NCBI GenBank assembly: GCA_022457155.1 | Contig: JAJGOT010000198.1 | Coordinates: 97,001-161,000, forward strand | Origin: Cladopsammia gracilis | Taxonomy: Eukaryota > Cnidaria > Anthozoa > Scleractinia > Dendrophylliidae | Direction: 5' to 3' | Length of the DNA stretch: 64,000 bases | Shown: positions 1 through 12,400 of the stretch, piece after piece | How the letters are laid out: each line of letters starts with the position of its first letter | Position numbering within the stretch: position 1 is the stretch's first letter | Made by a program: the position numbers and the translations under genes | Notes under the pieces: model-generated | The model's input: the letters and a program-made list of their open reading frames with translations, nothing else | What the model was told of the DNA's origin: nothing | Databases searched by the model: none

Positions 1-124
1 TATCTTCGCGCTGAACCCTCACATCCACATCTTCTTGCGGTTCGTGTTCGGCTGAGCGAACGGACGTTCTAAAGCCCCATTAGGGTCTGGGTTTGTCATA
101 CAGCAAATGTCAATTCCCAGTCAT

Positions 125-603
125 TCATCTTCGCGAATGATGTCGTTTGTGACGGTGACGACGACCTTCCTCTTTCACTGACATACCACAACTAAGTGCT
201 CGCTCGCGATGAATGGCTGCCAAATCTATCTTCTCCTCTTCAACGGAAGCTTCGAAAAGTTCGTTTTCTTTAATGTCCTCCAGGCTGGGAACAAACCCAA
301 ACCTGGGATATTTTCGTTTCTTTATTATCCGCCGACGGCGCACTGGTTTGTTTGGGCCCTGCATCATACTTTGGTCGATGGTTGCAAGATCTCGGTGGTA
401 ATCGAAGGCGGATTTCTGGCCATATTTGAAGTCGAAATCGTAGACTTTGTTAGCCACGTTCAAATCCTTCATTGCTAGCGGGCCATCGTGAAGAAGACAC
501 ACCGGCGATGGATCCTCCTGAAATGGTTCTGTTTTACACATATTGTCGAAGTTTTCTCGCGTTCTTGAATCAAGCTCCTTCCACTTCAAATGCTCTAAGA
601 CAA
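125..603 (-). CDS. Terminal exon of an unrecognised minus-strand gene
   Basis: A good acceptor (tactttcttgcatcag) precedes an open exon of 2 nt plus 159 codons ending in TGA at 125-127. It enters in phase 1, so upstream exons must lie at higher coordinates, probably between 604 and 9290, or the model differs. No ATG starts the frame; the open frame runs through an in-frame TTG. The product part is charged, with a basic cluster VRRRRIIKKRKYPRFGF that resembles a nuclear-localisation or membrane-proximal stretch, an acidic middle (EASVEEEKID), and a His/Arg tail RRHRHKRHHSRR. I do not recognise the family. No polyadenylation signal is seen between 1 and 124. Confidence 0.55.
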
Positions 604-3600
604 CTGATGCAAGAAAGTAATTAGGTTTCTTTTACACCTACGCTCGGCGTACGTGCTCGCAATTTTAACTAGATATTGAATTTTAGCATAACAATAAATA
701 ATTCATAATAAGCCAAAGCCGCCAGCCAATCAGAGCGCAAGCTCTTGATGGGTCGTGCTATTTACTTTCTTCCAATAACAATGGAACATGATAACACATC
801 AATTTCAATGACCCAGAAATCAACAGAGGTCAGCCCATTTTTCTCGTATTAAATTTTGATTCTACTGGGACAATGAAATAAACACAACATGGCAAACTAG
901 CTCTAACATGCCCATGAAATATTGTGCCGGTATCGTTTCCAAAACAAAGCTGACGTGCCCGAAATGTATGCGGATACGCTTCGTGACAACGTTCCTAGCG
1001 CGTGCTCGTCTTACCATTGTCTTAGGTTGACACATGACATATTTGCTCTTGATGTCATCAGTTGATTAGCGCCTGGCTGAGCGCTTTTAAACCAACAAAC
1101 TTCACCAGAGCAGTAAATAACATTTCAGATGCAAATTTAGCTTATAGCGGAACGTTGTTGCGAAAAAATAGCACAAATCTATTGTTTTATGTTTTGTTCA
1201 TACGGAGTGAAGTGTTTAGAAACTCGAAAGTTGATGTTTTTCTTTACAAATTAATCAGGCAGTGACGTTTATGTAAATATGATAGCCGTGACGAGACAGT
1301 GTAAACAAATCCAAATCTAAAATGTCTTGAACATCTGGTTGATTTGATCTTTATTTTGCAAACCTTCGGTAATAAACAGTTTCCGCAGAACATTCACTTA
1401 CAATATTGAACAACAGAACAAACTTAAAGGGCTATCACGAAATTATCAACGGGAGAGTGAATTAGAAGTGTGTAAAAACGTACTCAGGAGTGACAAACCG
1501 CACGTCTTGACCCCAAGTCCCTGTTAAGGCACACAATAGCTGGGACACACCCTCATCAATCAGTTCTTAAGTATTCTTGTCACAAATGGAGGTCGAGCCC
1601 GGTCGAGCGTACAATCAGTCCTTTCATTGTATTTTTAGAAGTAACAAAAGCGTATTGACACAGAAAAGCCGAGAAATAGCACTGTTCATTGCAATTTTAG
1701 CTTTTTGCTGATAAAGTTCTGCCTGAAAAACCCGCATCTACAACAGAGGAAGTTATGCAAACCATAAATGACAACGGAAATAGTGGATGTTTTGGCTAAA
1801 TCACGGACGGAATGCTTAGGGTGATAGAGCACGCGCATGCGCAAATTACTCAAATAATCTTGGTTTACGTAAAAGCAAATATTTATCCGGAAAACACTAA
1901 ATTCCAAATGAAACATATTTAGACCTAAACGCGATCAAAATTAACCTGGGTAAGAGGGCCACTTGTTTTTATGAAAGCAGCTAAATTTCTCGCAGAGAAA
2001 TACACTTTTCGATTCATTCGCTTGGCGCCAATTTGTATAAACTTTTCACTAGGGGGTAGGTACAGGAAATTAAAATTCTTTTTGACAACAGTGACATTTA
2101 TTTAATTGTAGGTTTACTTGAGGTCACGTAGTTGAGAAATCAGCTAAACGGATTGGGTTTCGTAAGAAAATTGACAACTATTGAAAACAGTTGTGGTTTT
2201 GACAAGTTTTCTGGTGATGAAGATTATTACTGATAATCAAATGATTAGAAGTATTTTCTTGTACGAGTCTAAAGTTTCAAAAAACCCCAACCACTTTCAG
2301 ATGTGTTGGCAATTTCTTATCTGATTTTTATATAACTGAGAACTTGAAGGGTTTCAAACTCTTAAAATAATTATCCCATTGAAAAACATGCCAGTTTATA
2401 TCGCCCTATCTTTGCCCGCAATTTCCATAAAAGTGAAAGAATACTAATTGCGCACCTGTTTAGAGCAAGGACGGATTTAATAGGACACGTACGCTTCTAA
2501 AACACGTACATTTTCAACTTCAATATCAAAACGTGGTCAAATTATCAGAAAGTCAGAGGTCCTTCCCGTTAATAGGAAACAAGGGCAAACTGTAGCAATT
2601 TCAGTGAAAAAGGAATCCCCCTTGTAAAACACTACCCCCGCGTTCAGCGATATCAACAAAAAAACATGAATTAATAATTGATCTTTATGTATGTCAAACG
2701 CCTTGCAAAATTGTGTTTATTCAGTGTTTAAACGCTTAGAGCACGTAGACAAACTGAGTACTGAATGATCTGAATTCTCTTGACTAGACTACTTAGCTGA
2801 TATTGAAAAACTTGCCCGTATTTGTATTGTTGAATCAAAATTATTTCTTTGTTCAAAGAAAAATGAAAAATGTTATTAATTTTGTAGCCTGGCACGCAGG
2901 GAAACTAATTAGCAATTCAGAATTTGTTAAACTAGGGAATCGGACATTAAAATGTCAGTTGAAGTTTATTTCTCCGGCTTCTTTGTTTAAACTCTTTCAT
3001 TTTTCTTCAAAATTTGTACAAAATTCTCTCTCAGGTTTGACACCTTCAGCAAGCAGGAAATTGAATCAATTAATTTTCGCCGCAAAAACTGGACACGGAA
3101 ACGATATTGAAAAATAGCTGTTTTCTTCGAAATTCAAATATTCCTTCAGTGCTTAAGCGCTGTAGATGCTTGAATATTGAAGGAATTATATTCCCTTGTT
3201 TGACACCTTTCGCACGCATTACAACTGAGAGCCAACTGTAGAGTCTCATAGTATGAAGAAGACAGTGACAATTTACTTCTTTTATGCTGAGGAAACCATG
3301 TTTTTGGAGATTATTGCTTTAGCGCAATTATATAATTCTCCAGCTTTGAGCTGGAAAATCATCGTTTATGTGGACGTGTTTTTAATTTTTTTTTTTTAGT
3401 AAAATTTTAGCAATGCCACAAAATTTTCAGAAACGTGCAGTGAATAAGTTATTTTTTTCTTAGCAGCCACAGCGTGAGCACGAGGCGAAGTTGGGGTGGG
3501 GGGGGGGGGGAACTTTGTTTCGGGACGAGAATAGGGCGATAGTTGTTCATGTACAGTGTCACGTGAATGAGTGTCAGCTGTCTCAGTCACACGTAGATAA

Positions 3601-5488
3601 AATCTGAGTCACAGTGAGAGCAAAGGAAGTTGTAATGATGCAGGATAATATTAGATATACGTACACCTTCTATAACAGTTTTCCCACAATTTTCCTGTGA
3701 ATGTTCTGCTCGTAGTTTATATGTCCTGAATGAAGGACGCGGGAAGAACACGAAGCGTGGCATACACGCTTGCACGCGTACGTGTCAAAGTTTATAGCAC
3801 TATGTCTCTCGTACGTGTATAATACAAAACCAATTTGCCTTTGCTCGCGCTTGGGCGCTTGTTTCAAAGGTTTTTGTTTTTGACCAATTGTTTCTGGTAA
3901 CAGCTCTCGGGGTCTAAACCACGCCTATTGATAGTCAGATGGCACGTACACCGCGTACCCGTAATGATAGAAAGTAAATAAACAAGTCCGGATGATCTCT
4001 CTACTAGACGCAGCGAATTTTCAATCTCTTTTCCATCATTAGTTCTTTTTTCTCTCTTTACAATGCCAGGCTTTAGTTTCTGTTTGCATTTTGGAGGTAG
4101 CGTAGAAGCTAAACAGGAATGTCTTAAAAGGAACTCATAAATCAGTATTCTACTGAATTGCCGAAGAACTACAGTATTTACATACAGTACGGCTACGCAC
4201 ACAAAGAATATGCATTGTTTTCGTATTTGGTCGAGTTTTGCCCTGGTATTAATCGAATTAGAATATTTCTTATTCTTCGCCTAAGATACAAAAGGCTGTG
4301 ATTGTCATGATTCCGTATCGATGGCGAACGATTTGTTGGTTACGATTCCGGCCACTCTGCGGTAGTTGTACTCGGAACAGTATACAAGTCCATTTGGGAA
4401 GAAGTCTTTATACAGCCTTTGTTGGGAAGTTGATTTAAAAACAATAGTGCCATTCGTTTCTATTCAGTTTGACATTGAATATTGTTTTTACAGCAAAAAG
4501 AAATCAGAAACAAAGATTCAAAAACTGAATTTTCCTTAACCGTCTAGAGATTATTAGATGATATTTTCTTAACCGCATTCGCATTTCTCGGAAATAATAA
4601 AAAATCTCCCAGAATGACTCAAGTTGGAGAACATTGCATAAATAATAATAATAATAATAATAATAATATTGGGCCGAGATGCTTTGTTAAATATTTTTTG
4701 TTTATAAATCAAAAGATCGCTACTGTTAGGAACAATCGCCAATACCGATAATTTCGGCAAAAACTTTCGCGCACTTTCCTGAACGAAATCATTTGAATAA
4801 TATAATAATGAGACAAATGAGTCTGCCTAGATCGGCCCAAGTAATCCATGCTGTTTATCCAGGTATGGGCTCCAGATGTCCAGGTTCAGCTGTCCAACTG
4901 TCCAAAGCTGTCCAAGTTGAGTTTGAAGGAGGGCCGAACGGTATCCATGATAAAAACAAAAGAAATATCTAATCATTTGGCTTCCCTATGACCGCCAACA
5001 ACCTTGAACAACTGTGCCTGCGATCGCACAGTTGTTTATGATATAAATATTGAAAAAAGCTTTTTTGATAGCTCATAATCTTAACTGATAAAATATATAG
5101 ATAATTCCAAACTATCTCTGAAAGTAGATGAGATCGCAAGTGCGGACCACCACGATCACTAAGTTCAATTCTTTTGATGAGCAGTGATCGAGCAAAAGTT
5201 ACCAAAAGTTACATCCTGATATGAAAAACTACCGCTTAGTTTCAGTTCAAGGAAGGATTACTGGCCAGGCGTCATAAAGTTTTTCGAGTTCCAGAGAATA
5301 ATTCAGTTGCACCAGCTATTATTATTAATATGCAGTAATTATTTAGAATATTTCAGCGAGAAAGCGGCTGTCACTTCAGACCATCTGGCCAGACATTGGA
5401 GTAATTTTTTTGACATTAGCCTATTCCAAACGTCCAGACAGGGAGCGAAGGAAAGGAAAATTCATTTTTTACCACAATTGCCGCTAAA
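604..5488. other. Non-coding stretch, no gene recognised
   Basis: AT-rich DNA, presumably intron or upstream region of the gene ending at 125. Open frames here (for example 2803-3117 plus) have no splice context or recognisable domain. It contains a G13 run (3498-3510) and an (AAT)n tract near 4641-4668. Nothing else could be supported. Confidence 0.5.
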
Positions 5489-5589
5489 CTCGCAATCTGA
5501 TTGGTCGACGTGAGTGGTAAATGAGAGTCCAGACAACGGTGCTGACGCTAACATCACGCGCGCTTGAAAACAACCAATCAGATTGCGAG
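5489..5589. mobile_element. Small inverted-repeat element
   Basis: CTCGCAATCTGATTGG at 5489 is mirrored by CCAATCAGATTGCGAG ending at 5589, a 16-bp inverted repeat around ~70 bp. Probably a MITE or part of one. Confidence 0.5.
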
Positions 5590-5684
5590 AAAGTTATAGA
5601 CAACGCTTGCTCTTTCTTTGCTGTCACGTTTTGTAACAAGACTTCGATTTTTCCTTGTATTTTTTTCTAAATATTGTTGTAAAA

Positions 5685-5869
5685 AACAAATTTACACCGG
5701 TTTTCCGTGGTGTGGACTCTTATTTACCACGATTTAAGTCATCACATGGTCAAAATTTGTTGCTGACTCACTCGGCTGCGCCTCGTGAGTCCGCAACATT
5801 TTGACCATGTGATGACGTAAATCGTGGTAAATTAGAGTCCACACCACGGAAAACCGGTGTGAATTTGTT
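5685..5869. mobile_element. Near-perfect 185-bp palindrome (foldback MITE)
   Basis: Arms of ~85 bp: from AACAAATTTACACCGG at 5685 inward to GACTCACTCG, mirrored to CCGGTGTGAATTTGTT at 5869. The centre is near 5777 with only a few mismatches. Would form a long hairpin. Confidence 0.75.
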
Positions 5870-8501
5870 AAATTGCGAGTTGAATACGAGAAAATGGGCT
5901 TTCCGAGGCTGTTGAAATAGGGAGAAAAATCAATACGAAAGTTGATAAAACTAAATCTTACCTAGCATAACTTTCCAAATCCTTTGCATAAAAATGTTGT
6001 GATGTAACTAAAAATAAAAGCAAATGTAAAAACATTTAATTCAAAATTAAAATTGAAATTCAGTTTTAAATTAAGTTATAAAAAGACACAACACACTAAA
6101 AGTTTTATATAATTTCAGCAGGGTGCTTGCCGTTACACACTGGCCCATAATTGCTGGATTATTCCAGGAATACACCAGTTGATCCCGACCGGATTTTCTG
6201 GCTTTTCTGGCCCATCTGGGTAAAGGATTCACTAGCCGGCATTTGATAAAAAAATTGAAGCACAGGCAAATTTCTTCAATTTTCCCGAACACATCGCTGC
6301 TTATTATGTCATATATCAGTTATTATTTTTTTTTAAAAACCTGATGTAATTTCGATTTCCAATGCAATATATATTACTGGGAAAATGATCACAGCAACTA
6401 TTATAAAGTGGAAATTTGTCCAATTTGAATTGACGGGTAAACGTAAACAACGACGCGATGCAGTTTTTCACGCTGGATCTGGCACAACCAGCGTGTCTTT
6501 CTCTGCTGGACAACTTACTGCTCTCGCATAAAATATTTAAAGAGATCAATTACAGAAAAAAAAGTCAGACCATATTTAAAAATGCGAAAGCAACCTTAAT
6601 TCTGTAATAATTTTAGTTGCCGATTCCGTGGCTTTCAAAATAAATATGCAAAATCGACAAGCCGTTTACCAGTAAACATGATTATTGAAATGTAATTTAA
6701 AAGCCTTACCGCGTGTTGCTGCTGTAAATTGCTTCCTTGGAACATGTGGAATGTTGCTGTCATGCAGTCAAAGTACGAAAGAGCGATGAAAAATTGGAGG
6801 ACTGTGCACTGTAGCTGTCTACAGTGTACAAAACAGAGATCAGGCAGAAATGAATCAGATGAATGCAAAAAAGGTAATTCTAGATAAAATGCTAATAACT
6901 TGACGCCGTCACGTGATTACAGTTTGTTGATAATAATGTGAGAATTAGAACAATTCATCAGTCACGCAACACACGTGTGGTTGAAGCCTGTTGTGTCACG
7001 TTGGTGGCGTGACAGAACAGATAAAAAAAAGACAGATGCTGTCATAGCTGGGCCGTAAGCACAATACAGATTTCGTTTTTCAGAAATTGGTTATCACTTA
7101 GGTATAGCTTCGTTTTTGTTTGAAGTTGTACCAGTTTCCCTTGCCGTTGCATCTAAGATTTTCCTGCCTTTGTACCTTCTTTGCAGGACTGATATTCAAG
7201 ATTCTTGTTACGCAACTTGTTATTATGTAACCGGCTCAGGACCACACAGGGTAAAAAGAAAGCGAAGCTTTAATAAGACGCGACGTACGTACTTTTCCTA
7301 TTTGTTTTCTTCCTGGTTGTGGCGCGACAGTCGACTGGTTTTGGCTGGCTTTGTTGACGCATGTAGGGCCAACAACGATTTCCTAGTATCTGAAGTACTC
7401 CGCACACATTCCTGACGCCAACGCATTCCTGGCGGAATTTTCATGACATAAATTTAACACGTTTTTCAAACAGAGCTTTATTTTTATGTTGTTTTTATTG
7501 CATTGATGTCCAAAATACGTTAATTTAGAAATGGGCAGTGCTATATGGCGGACGAACGGAACCATGTAGCAAAATTTTCCTGACAAGAAATTATGTTTTT
7601 CAACTGGCAGACGACGTGTCTGGTTATCAGCAGGAAGTTCGTATATTTCACAATAATTTATCGGCACTTGGGGTGTTTTTTTAGATTGGTAGCTAAAATA
7701 AACTGCAAGAACAGCAGGCAACTGTGAAGTTAAACAAGAGAAACGGCAAACCGCAACAAAGCCGAAGCAAAAGCAATTAAAATTATGAAAATAAAATAAA
7801 AGTGGAATATAATAGTGCCCAATATTTCGCTTTGCAAAACAAAGCTTCTTCAGGAGCTAGCACTATAAATGATTACAACTGTAAAAAACGTTATGTGGTT
7901 TTGAAAAAACTAAAGAATAACAAAAACAAAACATGATCGGTGAAGGGTTTGACGGGTAATAAACTAAACTGACCAATGAAGTGTCAACTCTAGTACGAAT
8001 TTAGCCTGCGTGGCATGACCTCTGCTCGGACCCTGCATGTACTCTCTCTGTGCGCCCAGAGAAAAATGGGGGTAGTAACCGGGGCAAATAGAAACGGTGG
8101 GAAGCGAAACAAACAGCGCATGACAATAACAAAGACGAAATGGCAGGAATTGCCAACAAAGGAGGAGAGAACTGGAACTAAGCGATAGGGAACCGGGAAA
8201 GTATGGCCCTCCACCCAATCCCTCAGTAAAAAAGCGGACACCTTTGACCAGCAGCGAGCCCAGTAAAAACTATTGTCAGTCCCTTCCGATCCTTATAGGA
8301 GAGAAGGGTGAGCCTGACAAGGATTTATAAAACTCATAAGAGAAATGCGCCGATGTTTCCAGCAAGATCGTTTTGTTTCTTCGGGAAGAAAATTAACAAT
8401 TAATGTCTAAAGGGAATGAAAAGCCCAGTAAACAGTGGAATCTAAAATTGGCTTTTATTTATTCAGAGGTGCTTCAAGATGAACACAAACTACAAAACTG
8501 A
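5870..8501. other. Non-coding stretch, no gene recognised
   Basis: Apart from the possible exon at 6710-6814, no reading frame here has domain content or convincing splice sites. Composition is AT-rich and intergenic or intronic. Confidence 0.45.
6710..6814 (-). CDS. Possible exon of a membrane protein (low confidence)
   Basis: A 105-nt open stretch, phase 0-0, between a pyrimidine-rich acceptor (gtagacag) and a consensus donor (gtaagg). It encodes LQCTVLQFFIALSYFDCMTA and then TFHMFQGSNLQQQHA, a hydrophobic helix-like segment starting at a Cys, as in the third helix of many seven-helix receptors. It could belong to the gene ending at 125 but cannot join that exon directly because phases differ. 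It may also be chance. Confidence 0.25.
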
Positions 8502-8636
8502 TAGACTGCGAGAAGTCGGTTTTCTTCTCTCAGATCCCTCAGATCCTTAGCGCGATCCTTGCCGTCCAATCGTTCGATTGTCGCAACTCGCGCCCCAGAA
8601 AGATCTGGCCAAAAGAAACAGACTGTTCGCAGTCTA
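8502..8636. mobile_element. Mutator-like MITE
   Basis: Inverted ends TAGACTGCGA / TCGCAGTCTA extended by imperfect inner repeats, 135 bp. Flanks CAAAACTGA and CAAAACTAA form a 9-bp target duplication with one mismatch, which suggests the Mutator superfamily. Confidence 0.55.
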
Positions 8637-9289
8637 CAAAACTAAGTACACGGGGTCACTATAACGAAAAATGTAAACCAATTATATTCTTCTATTCGGC
8701 GCTGATCTCGGACAAGCTATTAGATATACGGCAATTGAAAAGTTCCATACTCTTAATGGCCTTTAATCCCATAAGTGATTTATCTCTAATTTCTCCCGGC
8801 AAATTTTCAGCAAGAGAGGAGGCAGAACGCATGGATTAAGTATGGAGAATTTCAATGTAGATAGTGGGAATAAAGAGCCGTTAACTAAGCTATAATGTAC
8901 AAATCGAGTTCGACTAAACTCGTCAATAAATATATTTCTAAAAATCTCTTTTGCTTCCAAAATCAAAATAATTCGCGTTGCCAGTTTTTTTTTCTGGAAA
9001 GTGGTAAAATATATATACTTGGCACAAAAACGAATAGTACATTTTTTTGAGACTGAAACTCAAAAGCCATGACTTCTGAGCTGATTTGACATTCATCGGA
9101 AGTGCTCTAAGCACAACTTAAAATCCGCCTTGTTCTATTGCGGAGAAGAAATTTGTTTTCTTTAGTAAAATAACCAATGGACTTCAGTATTACTTATGCT
9201 TAGCAAGGATCAATAATACACGATAACTAGAAGGGTTTTAGTTCTGTAACGAAATGGCAGTCACCCTTTGAACAAGCCACCTCTGTATC

Positions 9290-9295
9290 TTTATT
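9290..9295 (-). terminator. Polyadenylation signal of the giant gene
   Basis: AATAAA on the minus strand (TTTATT on plus), 22 nt after the stop codon. A very short 3' UTR would result. It supports exon 44 as the true last exon. Confidence 0.7.
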
Positions 9296-9317
9296 CCTTC
9301 AGCTCTGTTCTTTTTTC

Positions 9318-9433
9318 TCATCTCGCTGACTGCCTCGCAATATCATGTAATCTCTGTACTATCGTTTTGTAATGGTGGCCTGTCGTCTTGGAAGCACGCG
9401 TTCTGTTGTTCACATCGCGTCTCTGTTTTGCAC
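9318..9433 (-). CDS. Exon 44: basic C-terminal exon with stop
   Basis: Terminal exon starting after the acceptor tcttttacag, entering in phase 1 (matches exon 43) and ending with TGA at 9318-9320. It encodes AKQRRDVNNRTRASKTTG, then HHYKTIVQRL and a short tail. It is rich in Arg/Lys, contains one N-R-T sequon and a dibasic RR that a convertase might cut. There is no hydrophobic stretch, so no membrane anchor. An AATAAA follows 22 nt after the stop. Confidence 0.8.
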
Positions 9434-12400
9434 CTGTAAAAGAAAAAGAGAATACGATAAGCCAAGCAGACAACTCATTTCGTTGTTTTATAAGTTGCAC
9501 TGATACCAAATACACTCTTTTGTTATAAGAACGTCTAAATTTTGAGCTGAGGCTGAGCTGGGACTATTTTGTTTTGCGATTTGATGAGATAAATTGTATA
9601 GTACTCCAATAAATCTACCAATTCGCTGTTTTGAAATGGAAAAACGACCCGCAACGCTGCAATAATTCCAGCATTATGGGCTCAGTTGGACTATAAATTT
9701 CCTCTGACCAAACATTTGTATTTTTCCTCAGTCAGCTCATTGCGGTAAAAACAGAGACGTTCTTAACAAAATTTCAGCCTGGGTATGTTCTTAGCACGTT
9801 CTTAACATTTTGGCCAATCTCAACCTCAACGTTGTTATACAAAAAGTTCTTATAAAAAAGAATGAACCGAACATTTGCAGTGTCATCTCGCTTCTAGCGC
9901 GTTTTTAATTTGCGATTTAAGGGTGCAAGAAGTCCTTCACAGAGAAAATGGAAGGTTTTCCCGTGAAACCAAAGTGCGCTTCTGTAAATAAAAAGCAGTT
10001 CCTTTACTGTATACGCAATGATTTTGCAACGGTTTAAGCACAAAAGTACATGGCCACCACAAAATCTTCGACTTACGTTGTACGCAAGTTTGCTGGCACA
10101 GTTGTAAAGTGTCGAACTTGTTGTCGTTACCCAGGCAGCTGTAATATTTAAACTCTTGGCACATGTTTTGAGCAGAGTTGAAATAGTACTTTAGAACTTC
10201 AGTGCCGCATTTATTGTTCTTCCAGACATTTGAGCAAATGGACGCATCATCTCCTGCACAAGAAAAAGAAACGAAGTTAGGTGTGCCATCACTAGAACTA
10301 AGGACAATGAATATCTTCGTAAACACAGATCACCTGTCCCTATACACTTTAACCCTTTCACTCCCAGAGTCAATTATTGAGACATGCAATGTAATTCTAA
10401 CTTTTGCCGGAGTCTGTCAACGAAATCCTATGGTGTGACCATTCAAATGAAACCTCTTCGGCAGTACTTTTGCATGGTACTATTTGTTTGTCACTATTTT
10501 ACAAAATTAAATTTGGAATATTTTTTGAATTTTGATTTTTGTCACTATTGGGAGTGAAGGTTAACCCAAGACGGTTTTTCATTGTTAATATCCCTACTCT
10601 TAGACAAGACTCCATTTATTTTAATGAGACAAAACCAGGAGAGTACTCGTCAATAAAGGTCTTAGTTTAATAGTTACACTTTCGTATTTCATCCTCAAAC
10701 TAAACAGCAATTATCGCCCTGCACAGAAATTAACGAGTACTACCAAAGGACAGCTAGTACTGCTCGGAAGTTTTCACTTGAATGGTCACAGTTAAGGACT
10801 TTCACCACATGACATACCCAACACATTGTCGCCGGTACAGGGTAACCCTGCGATCGACTAGCATCCCATCCAGGGGGGAGTAGCAATATTCCTAGTTGCT
10901 TCATGCTACAGAAACCGGTTGAAGCTCCGGCCGTGTGGGCCATCGTGGCCCGTGTGCGACTTTACCTTACCATACCCAACACATTACACGATTCATGGGT
11001 TTAAACCGGGAAAGGAAAGAGTAAAACCCTTGTGGAAGGATATAGTACAATCAAAGTTTGCATATAATCAAAACAAGTCGTTTGTGTTTCGTGCGTGCAG
11101 ATCTTTTCTCGCTAATCAGGGCTTCTGATTTATTGTCATTTTGTCCTTCACCAATTAACTGGCCTACAAACAACTAATCTTTCCTTACAATCGTTCAATA
11201 GTAGGCCTGCATTATATTGTATTTTCAAGAAGACAATGGGCTAGTATATTAAAGTCAACTGCTTGTTGTGCCATCAAATTTTGAGACCCTATTAGACTAC
11301 GAGTAGTCCCTCATTTTTCCTCAGGGATAGTAGTGCGAGCGAAACGCGAGCACGCGCTCGCGTGGGGTGATTTTCACGCGCGCTCGCGCTTCGCTCGCTC
11401 TACTATCCCTGAGGGAAAATGAGGGACTACTCGTAGTCTGAGACCCCATGCGCGCTATTTTTTTCCGATTATGAGAGACAACTAATAGTAACAAATCCCC
11501 CACTCCACCGTCCGCACTATTGGAGATTAACGTCAGAAAAAAAAAAAATACAAAGGAAAAGAAAAACATATTGACAAATGAACAATCAGACAATGCACTC
11601 GCCGAGTGCTGTTTTTAACAATCGGCCCCTTTCCTTCATGCACTTTGAACTTATTATGACTTAAACTTTTCAGTTTGGGCGATAAACTAAAATGTTATCA
11701 TTCAAATGAAAGCTAATGAGCAGCACTTTCCTGTGGTGTTGAAAAGTTTCCAATATTATACCAAGTGAAAATCGGAAAATTTTCAAGTTGGGATCTTGGG
11801 TATGGTTCTCGTAGAGTGTAAAGATAAATTCAATGTACACGGCTGAGCTGGCAAGGCGTTGTCACAGTGGGATTAGGCTGTAGAATAGGACTTATCGTTC
11901 TTGAATTTTCTTTACGACTTTATAGGATTACTTCTAAGAAAACAACATAATGCATTTCTAAAATGTTTTTCCGGTGCTAAAGACGGCGTTTTCATGGCAT
12001 AAGTCTAAAGCGGATATTCACACAGGATGGCTGCATTTAGATATATAAGAGATTAGCCCTCTCTCTTTAACTAATATGTTGGACTCTTGAATTAATTCAG
12101 TCGAGATCAGAGGTGTTTTGATTAGATGGAGGAAATGATATGTTTTTTTTTTATCATTAGATTCCTGAACGTAGTGGGACGATACGTGTTTCGGACCTGC
12201 CGCTGAGCTAGAAAGTAAAGCAAGGATCGTGAGGTGCTGCACGGATTTTGCAGTAGACTCTTGGGACCTCTTGGCGTGGGCGAGATGACCCAAACCTCAA
12301 TACCAACCGTTCGACTGACAAGTATAGTAATTTCAAAAAATAATAAAATTTATTTTTGCGAACTACCGAAAAACTAACAGTACCACAGGAAAGTACTGCT

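Noticed and set aside
2803..3117. 104-codon plus-strand frame
   Set aside because: No recognisable domain, no splice or promoter context, AT-rich composition.
6330..6460. Hydrophobic minus frame reading FHFIIVAVIIFPVIYIAL
   Set aside because: Looks like a membrane helix, but no in-frame acceptor exists and a stop lies just upstream; AT-rich chance frame most likely.
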